NCBI GenBank assembly: GCA_034008185.1
Contig: CM067083.1
Location: 115,590,837 to 115,654,836 of the forward strand
DNA: 64,000 nucleotides
Source of the DNA: Gorsachius magnificus
Lineage: Eukaryota > Chordata > Aves > Pelecaniformes > Ardeidae
Direction: 5' to 3'
Part shown: positions 48,011 through 59,454 of the stretch, one piece after another
How positions within the stretch are numbered: the stretch's first letter is position 1
Layout: every line of letters begins with the position of its first letter
Notes under the pieces: generated by a model
Databases searched by the model: none
What the model was told of the DNA's origin: nothing
The model's input: only the letters and a program-made list of their open reading frames with translations
Program-made: the position numbers and the translations under genes

Positions 48011-49952
48011 AACTGTGCATCATCTACTTAGGCTGCAGAGCAGGTCCCTAAATTTGTCAGTCGTGTCACTCGAGAACAGTGTTCCAAAATAACGTGGAGG
48101 ACCTGGGCCAAAGCTCTTTTCAGACCGGGTGGTTTCTTGCTACATATGGGTATACAAAACTTCATGAACCTTGGTCTTAGCTGAGACCTACTCTAAGCAC
48201 TAATAATGGTTGTACAAACCAGGAACCCCATGGAGATGTGTCAAAACATCCATCCTGCCCACCCACAGGCGGCTTCTCTGGCTTGTTCCCATGGTCTCCT
48301 GGTAGCAAAGAGTTAACATGACCTTTATGTTCCAGACATGCTGAGACTAAGATCTAACACCTTTCAATATATATATATATTAAAAAAAAAAAAAGTCAGG
48401 TAAAAATAAACTGATAAAAGTGCTTGGCACAAGGCAAAGTACAATGGAATGACCCACTTGGGAAAACTGCATATTTGACCTCTTCAAAATTGTATGAAAA
48501 ATACTTCCCTGACTCATCAACTATTTGTACCATTTACCTGCTGTTTGCAGTCTTCCTGGGATAATGAGAGTCAGCTGGAATTTGGCAACATTTGCAAAGC
48601 TGTTGCTGAAGACTAACCTAATAACTCATCATTTTTGCTGGTGCCTTTAACTCATCTAGAAGAAGCATTCAGCTGGAGCAAGGGCCTGTTGTTTCAGAAG
48701 AGACCAGTTTATCCAGACTGCTTGTGCACCACCAGTTTAAGGTCCCCTCAGCAAACACGCCGTATCGTCTGCAGTCTGCACGGTGTTTACCCAACATATT
48801 TCTAGGGCTCTCCCCGGAGGAAGCCCTAAGCATTATCATCGGTTAAGTCTTCTGCTTAATGCATCCCCACAAGAGATATTACAAACACACACATAGCAGC
48901 TGGCATTAAGCAGCAAAATAACTCAGGCTTCCATTGCAAGCCATGTCCAGATGTATTCACGCTTTATTGCAGTTGCTACCTTGAGGTCAAAAGTTGAAAA
49001 AAAAAGTCTTCTTAGTTTTGTATTTATAATGTTCTTATTGGCAATGAGCTGAGTCGGCTGGATCATTGAACTAATCCTTGTATTCACTGAGTGGAAACTC
49101 CAAAATGTTGACAAAGTGCTGCTATTTAATCTCAAGGAATGCTTTTTGTTCTAAACCAGAGATGTCTAAGACATTACAAATTATACCAAGAAGCTTCCAG
49201 TTTATCGCAGTATCCTGATATTTGGAAGAGAGGAGATCCAAAATGGAACTGTTTGAGAATTTTTCGACTCTAATTTTTTAACTGTTGCGTATCAGCTTTT
49301 CGAAATAGAAGTTTTCAATGGAAGTATATTAGTTTTGGTCAAATGAAGATTTGTAGCTCCACAGTAGGCTTAGTAGTCAGTCACTCCTGAATGAGCACAC
49401 TGTTCACTCAGAAAATTAGAGATTGGGTTCAGAGCAAAGATTAATCTGGAAATGCTACAGCTCAGGCAACTGTTTCACTACCTGCTACTATAGGCTATTT
49501 TGATCTGCCTTTCTCTTTTTGAAATCTCAAAAAAAATCACCAAACAGGAGATGATTCTCTTCTCCATACACCTGCCCTTCATCTGGACACCAGACAAGCC
49601 AAAGGATTCCCCTTTCCAGCCAGGCTGTCACTCAAGAGCAAGCTCCCACTGGCCAGGAAGGCGGCTCGGCAGGCTGCTCTCACAGGACTGTCTTCTGAAG
49701 AGGATGGCCAAAGAGGAAGGCTGAATTACTGAAGCAGCAGAAGAGCCGTCTGGAGTGAGATCACCCTGTCTGTAGGGAAATAATTTTCTTGGTTCATCAG
49801 TGATTACCAACATCAGCTCCATCTCCCACTTCAGGCCACCAAGTTATCATTGTCAGAACTTGGGTGAGGTACCCCTGTAGGGGTAAGGTGCAGCAACCAC
49901 CGTCCTCGCCAGCTTCATGAACAACAGGCTTCTCATGGGATACACCATCCTA
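48011..49952. other. Non-coding stretch, AT-leaning, no gene recognised
   Basis: This is unique sequence with an (AT)7 and A13 simple repeat at 48367-48394. There are no domain-bearing frames. Confidence 0.55.
48367..48394 (+). repeat. (AT)7 followed by A13
   Basis: Seven AT units run into a T and thirteen A. It is a simple-sequence tract. Confidence 0.9.
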
Positions 49953-50452
49953 ATCACAGAATTGCAAGGGTTGGAAGGGACCTCGGGAGATCATCTAGTC
50001 CAACCCCCCTGCTAAAGCAGGTTCTCCTAGAGCAGGTTACACAGGACTTTGTCCAGGCGGGCTTTGAATATCTCCAGAGAAGGAGACTCCACAACCCCGC
50101 TGGGCAGCCTGTGCCAGTGCTCCGTCACCCTCAAAGTAAAGAAGATTTTCCTCATATTCAACTGAAACCTCTTATGTTTCAGTTTGTATCCATTGCCCCT
50201 TGTCCTGTCGCTGGACACCACTGCAAAGAGTCTGGCTCCATCCTCTTGACTTCCACCCTTAAGATATTTGTATGTATTGATGAGGTCCCCTCTCAGTCTT
50301 CTCTTCTTCAGGCTGAACAAGCCCAACTCTCTCAGCCTTTCCTCGTAGGGGAGATGCTCCAGTCCCTTTATCATCCTAGTTGCTCTCCTCTGGACTCTTT
50401 CTAGGAGTTCCTCATCTTTCTTGAACTGGGGAGCCCAGAACTGGATAACACT
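49953..50452 (-). mobile_element. CR1 3' tail with an open ORF2 C-terminal frame
   Basis: On the minus strand the frame from about 50452 to 50027 encodes recognisable CR1 ORF2: [80 protein letters not shown] and [20 protein letters not shown], ending at a stop. The 3' tail follows and finishes at 'gttggaagggacctcgggag' and 'ttgcaagggttgg' on the plus strand, with a single octamer remnant. The same open frame runs about 30 codons upstream into non-CR1 flank (to 50542), showing 5' truncation near 50452. The WAPQ..K motif is the furthest 5' part kept. It is inactive. Confidence 0.96.
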
Positions 50453-53400
50453 ATGGCAAATGGTGTCCTTATTTGGGGGGATCCTGAACAAGAGCTGAGG
50501 TGTCAGGAGGCAGCAGCGGTGGGGCAAAGCCCCCTGTGCCATCCATTACCCAAGGAAGAACCCAAGCACCTGGCCAGAGAGCACAAGCTTAGGGGTAAGA
50601 AGGAAGCTCCAGCTACACACCTACTCAGTCCCTGGCTTTTCTGAAACCAGCCAGAACAACCCAAATTTGGGAATTTTATGTTCCTTTTGGGCTTCTATTT
50701 TCTTTCTCAACTCAGTTTTATGTAACACCAAGTAACATTTTTTTGAGGAGTCTGTAAAACTGCCACTGGGGACCTGGTTGTCCTTGGAAACAGGTTGCAA
50801 TCTCACCATGCTTCCAAATGAACAAGAAATATTTGGAGATGGAACTGAAGAATTTGTGGGACAGAAAGAAAAGCCACTAACCCTGTGCTTTAAAGCTGCC
50901 AGGGAAAGTTTGATTTCATGAGGAGGTTAAGGAAAAAGCTTTTTTGATAAAACAAAAAAACCCAGCCAAGAACGTTTGCAACCTCCCCAACAGAATATGA
51001 GCTGCTCTGTAATTAAGTCCTTGCTGGATGCTTAAAGATGTGCAAAGTGAGAGGGTCGCTGGCATGACAGTAGCGATGCATTTTGTTCGGCAAAATGCCA
51101 CTCCAAGTGTATCTTAGCTCATAAGTGATTATTTTCCCTCCAGGCAGCTTTGAGCCTTGATACAGCAACCTCCAGCAAAGAGAAAAAGAAAACCTTTCCT
51201 CTGAGCAGATTAGCAGCAGTTGCTTAGGAAGGAAACACAATGAATTGGTTGAACAAATTTCTTTCAGTCCATGGCTGCTTTCTGAAACCTAAACAGTCCT
51301 TTAAAGGGGGCGCACAGCAAGGCTGTCTGTGTTTACACTCCAGATTTAAATATACTAACACGCTGCCAGGCTTGTAGCTGCATATCAGGTGAAAGTCACA
51401 GAAAACTCAACCCCCTTCTGACAGGTTATTTTGTGCTTAAATAAATTCAGATAAATTTTACAATGAGTTTATCTGTAGCTTTCAAAAGACTGACATGCAC
51501 CATAGCAAGGCTGCAGGCTGCTGGCTGCCAGCTGGTATAAACAGTGGTCAGCATGGCCTGGGACACAGCTATCTTACCAGAGTATGAGTATCTGAAATGA
51601 ACATCTTTCCCAAAGAGAGGAAGGGTCAAGTTAAGGAAAAATGCTGGAATATTGATGATATTATTTACACTTGCAACATAGATAGGGTGTAGTGTTTCCA
51701 GATTATGTCCAAAGGAGCCCAAATATGACTATATTTTCTCAAATTTGCTTCTCTCAGCAGCTGGTGGTGCCTGCAGAGGAGATGGTGCTCTGCTTAGCCC
51801 TTGCAGATGGTGGTCAGACCCATTCGGCCCCACCGCCCCATGCCCGCTCCTGCTTAGCACTGAGGCGCTCTGCCTCTTCAGAGACCGTGCACAGAGCTCC
51901 AGCTGCACAGCTCAGTGGTTTTCATGCTTTTCATTCAAAAAATGGAAGGACTCGATGTGTCAAACCTGCTCCCTGATGGAGGTGCGCTCTTTCAATAGCA
52001 CCAGCTAGGCAAGTGTTCAGCTTAGAGGTGTTTATGCTCGAGATCCCTCTCCTCCAAACATGCACATGTGCAAGGAGTACATCAGGCTTAGAATGGATTT
52101 GTTAAATCATAGTTCTGCACTATAGGTTTTATTAACTGAGATGACTACTCCAGCATAGCAAATTATGACATTAATTATTCATCCTTTCCCTCCCTCCTCC
52201 CCTCTTTTCCCTTTCAACCTGTTTCTTCCTTCATGTTCCTTCTCCTCACTTCAAGATCAGCAACATGATCTGCCCCTTGTTTTGCAATCTTTTGTAATTA
52301 CAGTTTTGCCAGCATGACCCCATGAAAATCCTTGCACTGTGAGCAAAAGGAGGCAGTGATAGCAGGGTTGTGTATAAGGCAGAGGGAAAATCATTGTTTA
52401 CTCGTGTTTTAAGAAAGACGCTCATCAGAAGATAGGCAGACATCAGAACTATTACCTTTTTTTTTAAGGGAAGCAATGATGAAGCAGTAGGAGTGAACTG
52501 GAGAAAAACCTTGCAGGGACCACACAACACTTGCCGCAGTAGGAAGCAGTGAGTTGTGCCAGTGATGTTCAACTTGCTCGTTTTTAATTTCTCCTCATCT
52601 ATTTATCAGAATTAATTTATGCTGCCATTAATCAGGAATAAGCTGATGCTCTACAGTTACATGGCAGGATGACTATTTCTCCTGGGAATCAAAGGCTGCC
52701 TCTGCCTGCACTGCAGGCTAGCCCTAGGTGAAAATACCTGGGAAGCTGGGCTGGAAGAGGAGGTACAATATCCAGCTGCACCGAGTCTGCACTTCATCTG
52801 GGACACAAGTCTGCCCATGGAGAGAGGGAGACCTGGGGGGTAGGAGATCAGCCTACATACTTCGCTGGGCATTGCTTCCCCTCGGGGGCATGTCCTGCTC
52901 TGACCCAAACCCCAGCACTGGCAAAGCAACTGTGGTTCCTCAAACCCACCTGCTTCTCCAGGCACTCTTGGGGTTAGTTGCAAGGAAGGCTGTCTCTCTT
53001 TTTGAAGACATGCTTTGGTGTGGGTGGTTTTAGTGACGGTTTTCTCCATTCCGTGGGCTAAGCCGTGCTAAGGCTGGGCTCTGCATCTGCTACTCAATGC
53101 CAGAGAATGAGCTGGGGAAAGGAGTGGCCAACCTGTTGGGAAAGGGGTGACAAAATGCATCCTTTTCCTCCGATGGGCTCAGAAAAGGTTCTGAAGGTAG
53201 CTGTGGGATTGAAGAGAGGTGACTGGAGAAGGAAGGACAAACCTCCCAGACCAGACAGTCCTGGCCTTGTGTGTGAGCCGTCAGGGTCACTCAGAGGCAA
53301 TCAGCCCTTCAGAGGGGAAAATAGCCATCTGTTACAAAGCCTGACTTGGGCACTTAAATCTGATATCCATACCCAGTCGCGTATTCCACTGGGACAAAGA

Positions 53401-53559
53401 AACCATCCCAGAATGGTTCTAATAATTAGACCATTTTTCACATGTTGACATTTTGAGCCAATGGAGACAGAAAGCTCAGAGGGAACACCCTTCTGGAGGT
53501 GAAGTGTAAGATGGGCTAACCCAAACACCAGGCCCTATCATCAGGCTTTTTTAGTGACA
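50453..53559. other. Non-coding stretch, no gene recognised
   Basis: This is unique sequence. A pyrimidine-rich patch lies at about 52180-52250. The frames at 52657-53049 (minus) and 53065-53448 (plus) have no domain and are treated as chance. Confidence 0.55.
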
Positions 53560-53830
53560 TAGCACTGTCCCTTTAAGGCAAACAAATTTCAGTTCATAGC
53601 ACTAATAACAAACTGCATTTATGTTTAAAACTGTCTCAGTCACTCAGTGTAATTACTCCATCATCCCGTGTGCCTAAGTCCTCACCCCGCCTTTTTATGA
53701 GACATCCATAAATACAAAATGATTTATCCAAGTACCACCATGTTGTAAACTTGGTCACGTGGAACTGTGGATGAGGCACAGCCATAAAGTTTAATTATGT
53801 CATTGATTCTTACTAAAATATTAACTTGAA
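53560..53830. promoter_or_regulatory. Candidate conserved non-coding block (AT-rich)
   Basis: Unique AT-rich sequence with repeated homeobox-like words: 'gtaattac' (about 53651), 'ccataaatac', 'atgatttatcc' and 'ccataaagtttaattatg' (CDX/HOX-like TTTAT/ATAAA cores between 53707 and 53801), plus the E-box-type 'tcacgtgg' at about 53755-53762. The motif clustering is suggestive only. Confidence 0.2.
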
Positions 53831-55949
53831 GCAGGCTATAGAGTACTCCAGTCACTTGAAATCAAATGAAAATATAAAATGTCCTGTACTTTAAAGATGT
53901 GCAGCGTGTACTTTTCAAGTGGTAATCTACAGGGAAAATCTTTCATTGCCTGCTATAAAGATAACCTCTTGTATTAGGATTCAATGTGAAGAGTTATAAA
54001 AATGAGAGCCAGAAAGGATCTATTAATTCACCTCCTGTTTCTCTGCCAACATAATTTTGTTCCAAAAAATGTATTATTGAGTGTTATTGGTACAGCTAAG
54101 CTTTCAAAAGGGCCGGCTAATGGGGATTCCATAAGTCTCTTTGGACAACGTCCCCCAGGCTAATAGACCTTGGCTTTGGAAAAAGCAGTTCTGACATTTA
54201 ATCTGCAGCTTCTTTTTTTTCAGTTTCACCTCACTGCTTCCAGCTATACCTGCTTGAATCAGCTTGAATTTTGGCTCTCCATCCCTAGCGTTACACAACC
54301 TCCAGCACAGAGCCTTTCTGCTCTCATCTGACTAGCTCGGGCACTGGGATCAGCTTTTCAAAGTGGGCTCAGGGATTCAGCCACATCTGTAATGGAGGAA
54401 ACCAGGGACAGAGCAGAAGATTCAGCCATATATTTTTCATTTATTTTTGTGGGAGTCATGTAGTTGCAACCCCAAATTACCTTTGGAAACCTCAGCTGTT
54501 TGGTTCTTCCTGTCATTCTGCAGAATGGACATCCCTCCCAGCCTCCAACTTGATTTTCCTAAGGTTTTTTGAGTCCCCTCCAATGTTTAAATATATCCTT
54601 ATCATTGTTGTCAATTCAATGACTAAGCCAGCTTCCAAATTACTTAATTTTGGCTCTTAGTGTCTTGTGTAGTGTGCATGAGTACTTGTATGCACAGACA
54701 TATACGTGTACCTGCACAAATCCATACATGTACCGGCATGAACCCATGGGGTTTGTCTTACCTGTGCCTATAAGCATGTTAAATTTCTTTGGACAGAGGT
54801 TTTAGGGGAGGGATCTCTTCAGTTCCAGAAAATGACCATTTTTTTCATCTGCAGAGTGTAGTAGACATTCAACAGACTATGGCAAAGCACTGGATTGTAT
54901 AAACCAGCAACACTGAAATGGTGATGGCCTTTCTGCCTGCTTTGCTTGTGACAAATCCCCACAAAGCCAGGCTGGCTATTGCTCCTGGAAGCAGACCAGC
55001 TTTGCTTTTTGTGTAGTTGCTCTACTTTAATGCCAGTCTCTCCTCACCTGTAGACTGGTTTGGAAGAGCTACGGCTATCCTAATAGTGAAAGAAACAGGT
55101 TGGTTGGAGCAGCCCGCGGAGGTGATGAGCAGCAGCACCCAAATGCTGACTCGGGTCTCACCTGGTCCCGGGGGATGAGCTTTGTCCTTCAGTACAGATG
55201 ACTCAGTTACTTTGGAAAGCAGCAGAATAGTCACAAAGTGCTAACAAATCTCTAACAAATAGGCTTTTTTATGGCTCTTTAGTTCGCCTCCCTGCATCAA
55301 AACAGCAATGCTTTATGTTGCAGACCAGTGTTCCCCTACCTCCTCCTCCTCCTAGTGACAGGAGTTACTCACTTCAAGGCAGTGAATCAGGTGGAACGAA
55401 GTAACCTCCAGAGGTAGTTCAGAGCAGCCTGAACTCAGAGCTGAGCTTGTTCATCTGAATGCAGGATTAATTTCTCAGGTAGTTGTAAGCAAGGTCATAA
55501 GCTGTCATTTCTGATTCCTCTCTCATAGCATCATCTGAGTTTGGTCACATCTCTTCACCGAGGAGCTCACGGCACCACAGGCAGATGGACGGTCAGCCAG
55601 CTGTGGCTCAGAGATGATAAGCACCTCTTCTCTCCGATGCAGCAGCATGATCAACAGAGGTAAGCACCACAGTGAGCAACAAGACAAAAAATGGGGATTG
55701 GGTGCTCCCGAAGATTAATTGGGTGTGACATCTATGAAACTCAGTTATATTAATCTTGCTATAGACTGTAACAGCATGTCCCTGCTGTTGGGAGATTTCA
55801 ATACTACTGCAAAACATCACAGACATAATTCTGATTTGTTTAGATTCATATTCTTGAGCTTCACCTCAAGGCCTTGATATGGGTCTAAGGTGATTTCCAG
55901 CAACCAGGGAAGATGCACTACAAACCTGCGCTGTTTGACTAAGTCCTCA
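53831..55949. other. Non-coding stretch, no gene recognised
   Basis: This is unique AT-leaning sequence. The stretch at 54.67-54.77 kb alternates purine and pyrimidine (tgtgcatg, atatacgtgtac, catacatgtac) but is not a clean microsatellite. No coding signal was seen. Confidence 0.55.
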
Positions 55950-56160
55950 GCAGCTCCTGCTTTAATGACTTATTCATGAAAATAAATTGGCAGATGACAG
56001 GCCCCCACCTCTGGAACAGAAAGGTTGTTGCTTTAATTAAACTTCTTAATTGTCATGGCCATCTCCTCCCATCCGGACACTGAATAAACGTAGGATGTCA
56101 CTGCATCCTTCTTATGAACAGACACGGAGCCATTTCAGAAAATCAATGGCAATGATTAAG
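55950..56160. promoter_or_regulatory. Candidate conserved non-coding block
   Basis: Contains 'tttaatgacttattcatgaa', 'ggcagatgacaggc' (MEIS/TGIF-like TGACAG) and 'gctttaattaaacttcttaattgtc' with two TTAATT cores between about 56031 and 56055. No repeat or coding frame was recognised. Regulatory function is inferred from the motif density. Confidence 0.22.
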
Positions 56161-56339
56161 AGAGTTCTCATTCCTTGCTCCTACCTACATTTTACTTTCC
56201 ACACCAAGTGTATTGACTAAATGTCTCCTCCCAGAAGGTTATGTATACTGGCTTTCTGCAGACAACACCAGCAAAGTTTCTCGTTAGAGGTAGGCGATAC
56301 TGCTCAAATTCCTAGCAAGCATCTTGCTCTACTTTTGCA
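56161..56339. other. Non-coding, nothing recognised
   Basis: Short unique stretch with no supported feature. Confidence 0.5.
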
Positions 56340-56428
56340 GTACAAACCCTGTGGGGTCTGGGCACTGTATAAGCCTGGGAAGAGATATTCTGTCCTCAGA
56401 GATCTTCTGGTCTCCAAGACAAACAAAA
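56340..56428 (-). repeat. MIR/CORE-SINE-like ancient fragment
   Basis: The segment 'ggggtctgggcactgtataa', then 'agagatattctgtcctcaga' and 'gatcttctggtctccaagac' aligns by eye with 'gtgctaggcactgtacaaa', 'agacagtccctgccc..aga' and 'gcttacaatctaagacaa' of the ancient SINE signature. It reads on the minus strand in MIR orientation. Confidence 0.45.
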
Positions 56429-57097
56429 AGTAGCCAGAGATGAAGAAGTGATGTGGATTTTTCCAGCATGGGGAGACAGGAGTTAGGAGAGGGCATATGG
56501 CTCCTGCTTGAGGATGGAACCCCCTTAGTAGGGTCTCCCTTCACTATCCTGTAAGCAGAAACCTTCCTCCTCTGAGGGGTCAGGCCAGCCCCTCTACCAT
56601 CCCACAGCTCAGCAGATCAGGCATTTGGGAGGACATCATTGTGGAATCTGAAGAGCAGCCATAAGAAACAGACAAAAGAACACCCTCTCCCACGTGTAAA
56701 ACTCGTAAGAATTGATCATGGCTTGTTAGCCCAGACTTCCCCGTCTACTGCTGCTCCGCACGGACCTGATGATGCTCAGATCTGGGCTTGTGTCACAGCG
56801 TGATACAAAGCAGATGGCACTCAGTGGTGAGTCTGGCTCCCAATACGCAACTGCTAAAGAGCAATCTTCTTGAAGAGCTTTTTTCTTTTTGCTTTAAATT
56901 ACTAGTTGACCCAGATTAGGAGCTTTTACTGTTGGCAACAGTGTTTTGTGCATACTGCATTATTTCTCAAACATATATTTTTTATATCTTAAAAAAAGTT
57001 TTACTTATTCATCAGAGTTTTATAGATCATTTTTCCCATAAAGGCCTAGGGAGAGGTGGCACAAGAATTACTAGTGAAATATGCTCCAGCAAGTGGC
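56429..57097. other. Non-coding stretch, no gene recognised
   Basis: Unique sequence, AT-rich towards 56.9-57.0 kb, with no supported feature before the CR1 insertion. Confidence 0.55.
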
Positions 57098-57441
57098 AGA
57101 ATCATAGAATCATAGAATCGTTTAGGTTGGAAAAGGCCTTTAAGATATCAAGTCTGACCATTACCCTAACCCTGCCATCCCACCACTAAACCATGTCCCT
57201 AAGCACCTCGTCTACCCGTCTTTTAAATACCTGCAGGGATGGGGACTCAACCACTTCCCTGGGCAGCCCGTTCCAGTGCCTGACAACCCTTTCTGTGAAG
57301 AAATTTTCCTGATGTCCAACCTAAACCTGCCCTGGCGCAACTTCAGACCATTCCCCCTCATCCTGTCGTCCGTTACCAGGGAGAAGAGGCCGACCCCCAC
57401 CTTGCTACAGCCTCCTGTCAGGCAGTTGTAGAGGGCGATAA
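57098..57441 (-). mobile_element. CR1 3' tail, one frameshift
   Basis: On the minus strand ORF2 reads [20 protein letters not shown], then [20 protein letters not shown], after which a single-base change in length moves the remaining GLPREVV region to another frame. The 3' tail has 'ggtcagacttgatatctt', 'aaaggccttttccaacc' and tandem ATTCTATG octamers at about 57100-57120. It is the same subfamily as 40612-41048 and has the same orientation, but is shorter (5' truncation near 57441) and slightly more decayed. Confidence 0.95.
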
Positions 57442-57839
57442 GAACATGCCTATATCTCATTTTCTTGAATGGGTTTAAAGATATGTCAGGTTAAGTTAAC
57501 CAAACCTTCACCACCTCTCCTCATCGCTCCAGTGGACACGGATTACTGTAGTTGGAGCTACTTACCTGTAAGGTTCAGAAACCTGCTCAGCTTATAACAG
57601 CTTCACGGGTTGCTGCGTGCCAGCCAAGCCATGGTGGCTGTGCTGCTGTAGTCCAGGCGTGCCCTTCCAGCTTCCTCTGGAGAGAAGTGATGTGACTGAT
57701 TTTAAACCTCGGTAAAAGAGGTTTACACTATGTTGCACAGGCAGGTGTCTGCAGATGGGTGCATGAGCTCCACTGGCATCAGCTGATGGATGGTAATTCA
57801 TTGAGCTTCTGCAACTCAGCTGTGCATCCAAGTCCTGAG
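57442..57839. other. Non-coding stretch between two CR1 copies
   Basis: Unique sequence with no supported gene. Short frames on both strands have no domain. Confidence 0.5.
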
Positions 57840-57889
57840 GGTGTGTGTGTATATGTATATGTATATATATGTATGTGTATGTATATATC
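57840..57889 (+). repeat. (GT)n/(TATG)n microsatellite
   Basis: Five GT units are followed by imperfect atatgt/gtat units over 50 bases, ending directly at the 3' terminus of the CR1 copy at 57890. It is likely variable in length. Confidence 0.92.
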
Positions 57890-58037
57890 ACACAGTCACA
57901 GAAGGTCTGAGGTTGGAAGGGATCTTTGGAGATTGTCTAGTCCAAACCCCTGCTCAGAGCAGGGTCATTCAGGGCCATCTCCAGTCAGGTTTTGAATGTC
58001 TCCAAAAACTGAGGCTCCACAACTTCTCTGGGCAGCC
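57890..58037 (-). mobile_element. CR1 3' tail fragment abutting a microsatellite
   Basis: The plus strand reads 'cacagtcacagaaggtctga', 'ggttggaagggatctttgga', 'gattgtctagtccaaacccc', 'ctgctcagagcagggtcatt', then 'ttttgaatgtctccaaaaac' and 'caacttctctgggcagcc'. This is the complement of a CR1 tail and the last ORF2 codons. The terminal octamers are replaced by the GT/TATG microsatellite. It is 5'-truncated near 58037 and inactive. Confidence 0.9.
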
Positions 58038-58350
58038 AGCTGTGGTGGCCAAGGAGCACTTGCTTCAATGCAAGCTACACGGCCACTGTAATCTTCTGCT
58101 CCCATGTGGATGGCCAGGGCAATGCCCTTGCCTCTCTGCTGGCAACTTCTTCTGCAGTGTAGATACACTGCTGAAGAAATCTACTCAACATATATGCAAG
58201 CTCTCAGCCCTAGAGCTACCAAAGTATTTAGGAACCTTTATGCTTTTGAAATCAATCAAGCCTAAAAGATCTTTGTAGATGTGGAGCTTGTTTGTAGGAC
58301 TCGCATCATTGTAGCCTGAACTTCCCATGTTCTTAAGAACCTTTTTCCTC
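58038..58350. other. Non-coding, nothing recognised
   Basis: Unique stretch. The plus frame 57841-58278 begins inside the microsatellite and crosses the CR1 fragment in antisense, so it is not a gene. Confidence 0.5.
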
Positions 58351-58440
58351 ATAGTGGCCCATGGATATAGGGAAAAAAAGAGTTTAAATGATTTGTCCCT
58401 GTCTGAGACACAGCAGGGACTCCAACTTGCTTTACCTGAA
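58351..58440 (-). repeat. Possible MIR-like 3' block
   Basis: The words 'agagtttaaatgatttgtcc' and 'acacagcagggactccaact' resemble the 'gaggttaaatgacttgcc' and 'cacacagcaggt..gaactc' blocks of MIR in reverse complement. This is a weak call. Confidence 0.3.
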
Positions 58441-59164
58441 CTCCAGACATGAAATATTGGTTCCCTTTCCCTCTCTCTTCCAGTATCACTTGCAACTAAT
58501 CGGCAGCTTTAAAGGAAGGGAAGTTGGCACATGCACCTGGCTTCAAATTGCAAATATTAGAAATAGGTTCAAGCTCTTGGATCCAAAAAACCCTGGATCT
58601 GTATGCAAACTTTGCAGCTGATGACTAAAAAGCAGGAGGGATTTATAAATTGCACCTCAGGAGACATCTCAGAGCTACTGACACTCCTACTGGAGGATTT
58701 GAATGGTGCTGCTGATTTTGCCTTCTGGGTTATTAGGTCATGACTAAATAACAGATAAAAACTAAACTATGCAGTGTTATGACTGTTGCATATGGGGGCT
58801 GAATGACTTGGCTAAAAGGCAAGCGTCCAAAGAAGCACTGAAACAGAGCAGCTGCTCTACTGCCCGTCTTTCCTCCTCCACTGTAACAGTTGGGGCTTCT
58901 CAACTGCTCCCCAAATCCCTAAGAGACATCTCCCACTGTGGGAGCACAGGACGTCCTGCAGGGCAAAATAATTTGGTTTTGCTGCCTTTTGACATGCAAA
59001 GACCTTTCTCTGACTTCTCTCACGTGGATACGTATTTCCGATCCAGCTGCAGGCTTTGTGTGCTGTATATGCATCTTATATCATGGAAACACTGAGGGCA
59101 GGCCCTATGCCTCTTGGCTACATTAGAGAGCAGATAGTCCGTGGATGTGTCCATAGAGGCTGGG
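58441..59164. other. Non-coding stretch, no gene recognised
   Basis: Unique sequence. The plus frame 58769-59095 has no recognisable domain. Confidence 0.55.
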
Positions 59165-59222
59165 TGAGTTAGAACCTGATTGTGCTGGACACCATGTAAA
59201 CACAGTCCTGCTACAGCACGGT
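59165..59222 (-). repeat. Possible MIR/CORE-SINE-like fragment
   Basis: The segment 'cctgattgtgctggacacca' then 'tgtaaacacagtcctgc' resembles the 'ccattgtgctaggcactgtacaaacac..cagtccctgcc' signature found at 5185 and 24938. It is shorter and weaker than those copies. Confidence 0.35.
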
Positions 59223-59329
59223 TTGGGGAATGGCTGAACTCTGCTAGTTAGGGATTTGGACTGCTCTGCAGCAGAAACTTCTGTATAGCAAATGCGGGGC
59301 TCCTACAACAGGTTTCCTTTTCTTAATTA

Positions 59330-59405
59330 GGTTTTGCACAACTGCTTACAAGTAGCCCAAATATTTTCCAGGATCGGTAGACCACAGGTTGAAAAGCACT
59401 GGTTC
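59330..59405. repeat. Possible old transposon remnant
   Basis: The words 'aggatcggtagaccacaggt' and 'tgaaaagcactggttcaa' resemble the 'gtggaccacaggttgagaaccactg' motif common to several old amniote interspersed repeats. The family is not identified. Confidence 0.25.
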
Positions 59406-59454
59406 AATAAACAAAACACTACTAATAGCTGAGACAAACAAGCAAGGAAAAAAG

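Noticed and set aside
57841..58278. 145-codon plus-strand frame starting with alternating V/Y/M residues
   Set aside because: Its start is a microsatellite and its middle is an antisense CR1 tail.
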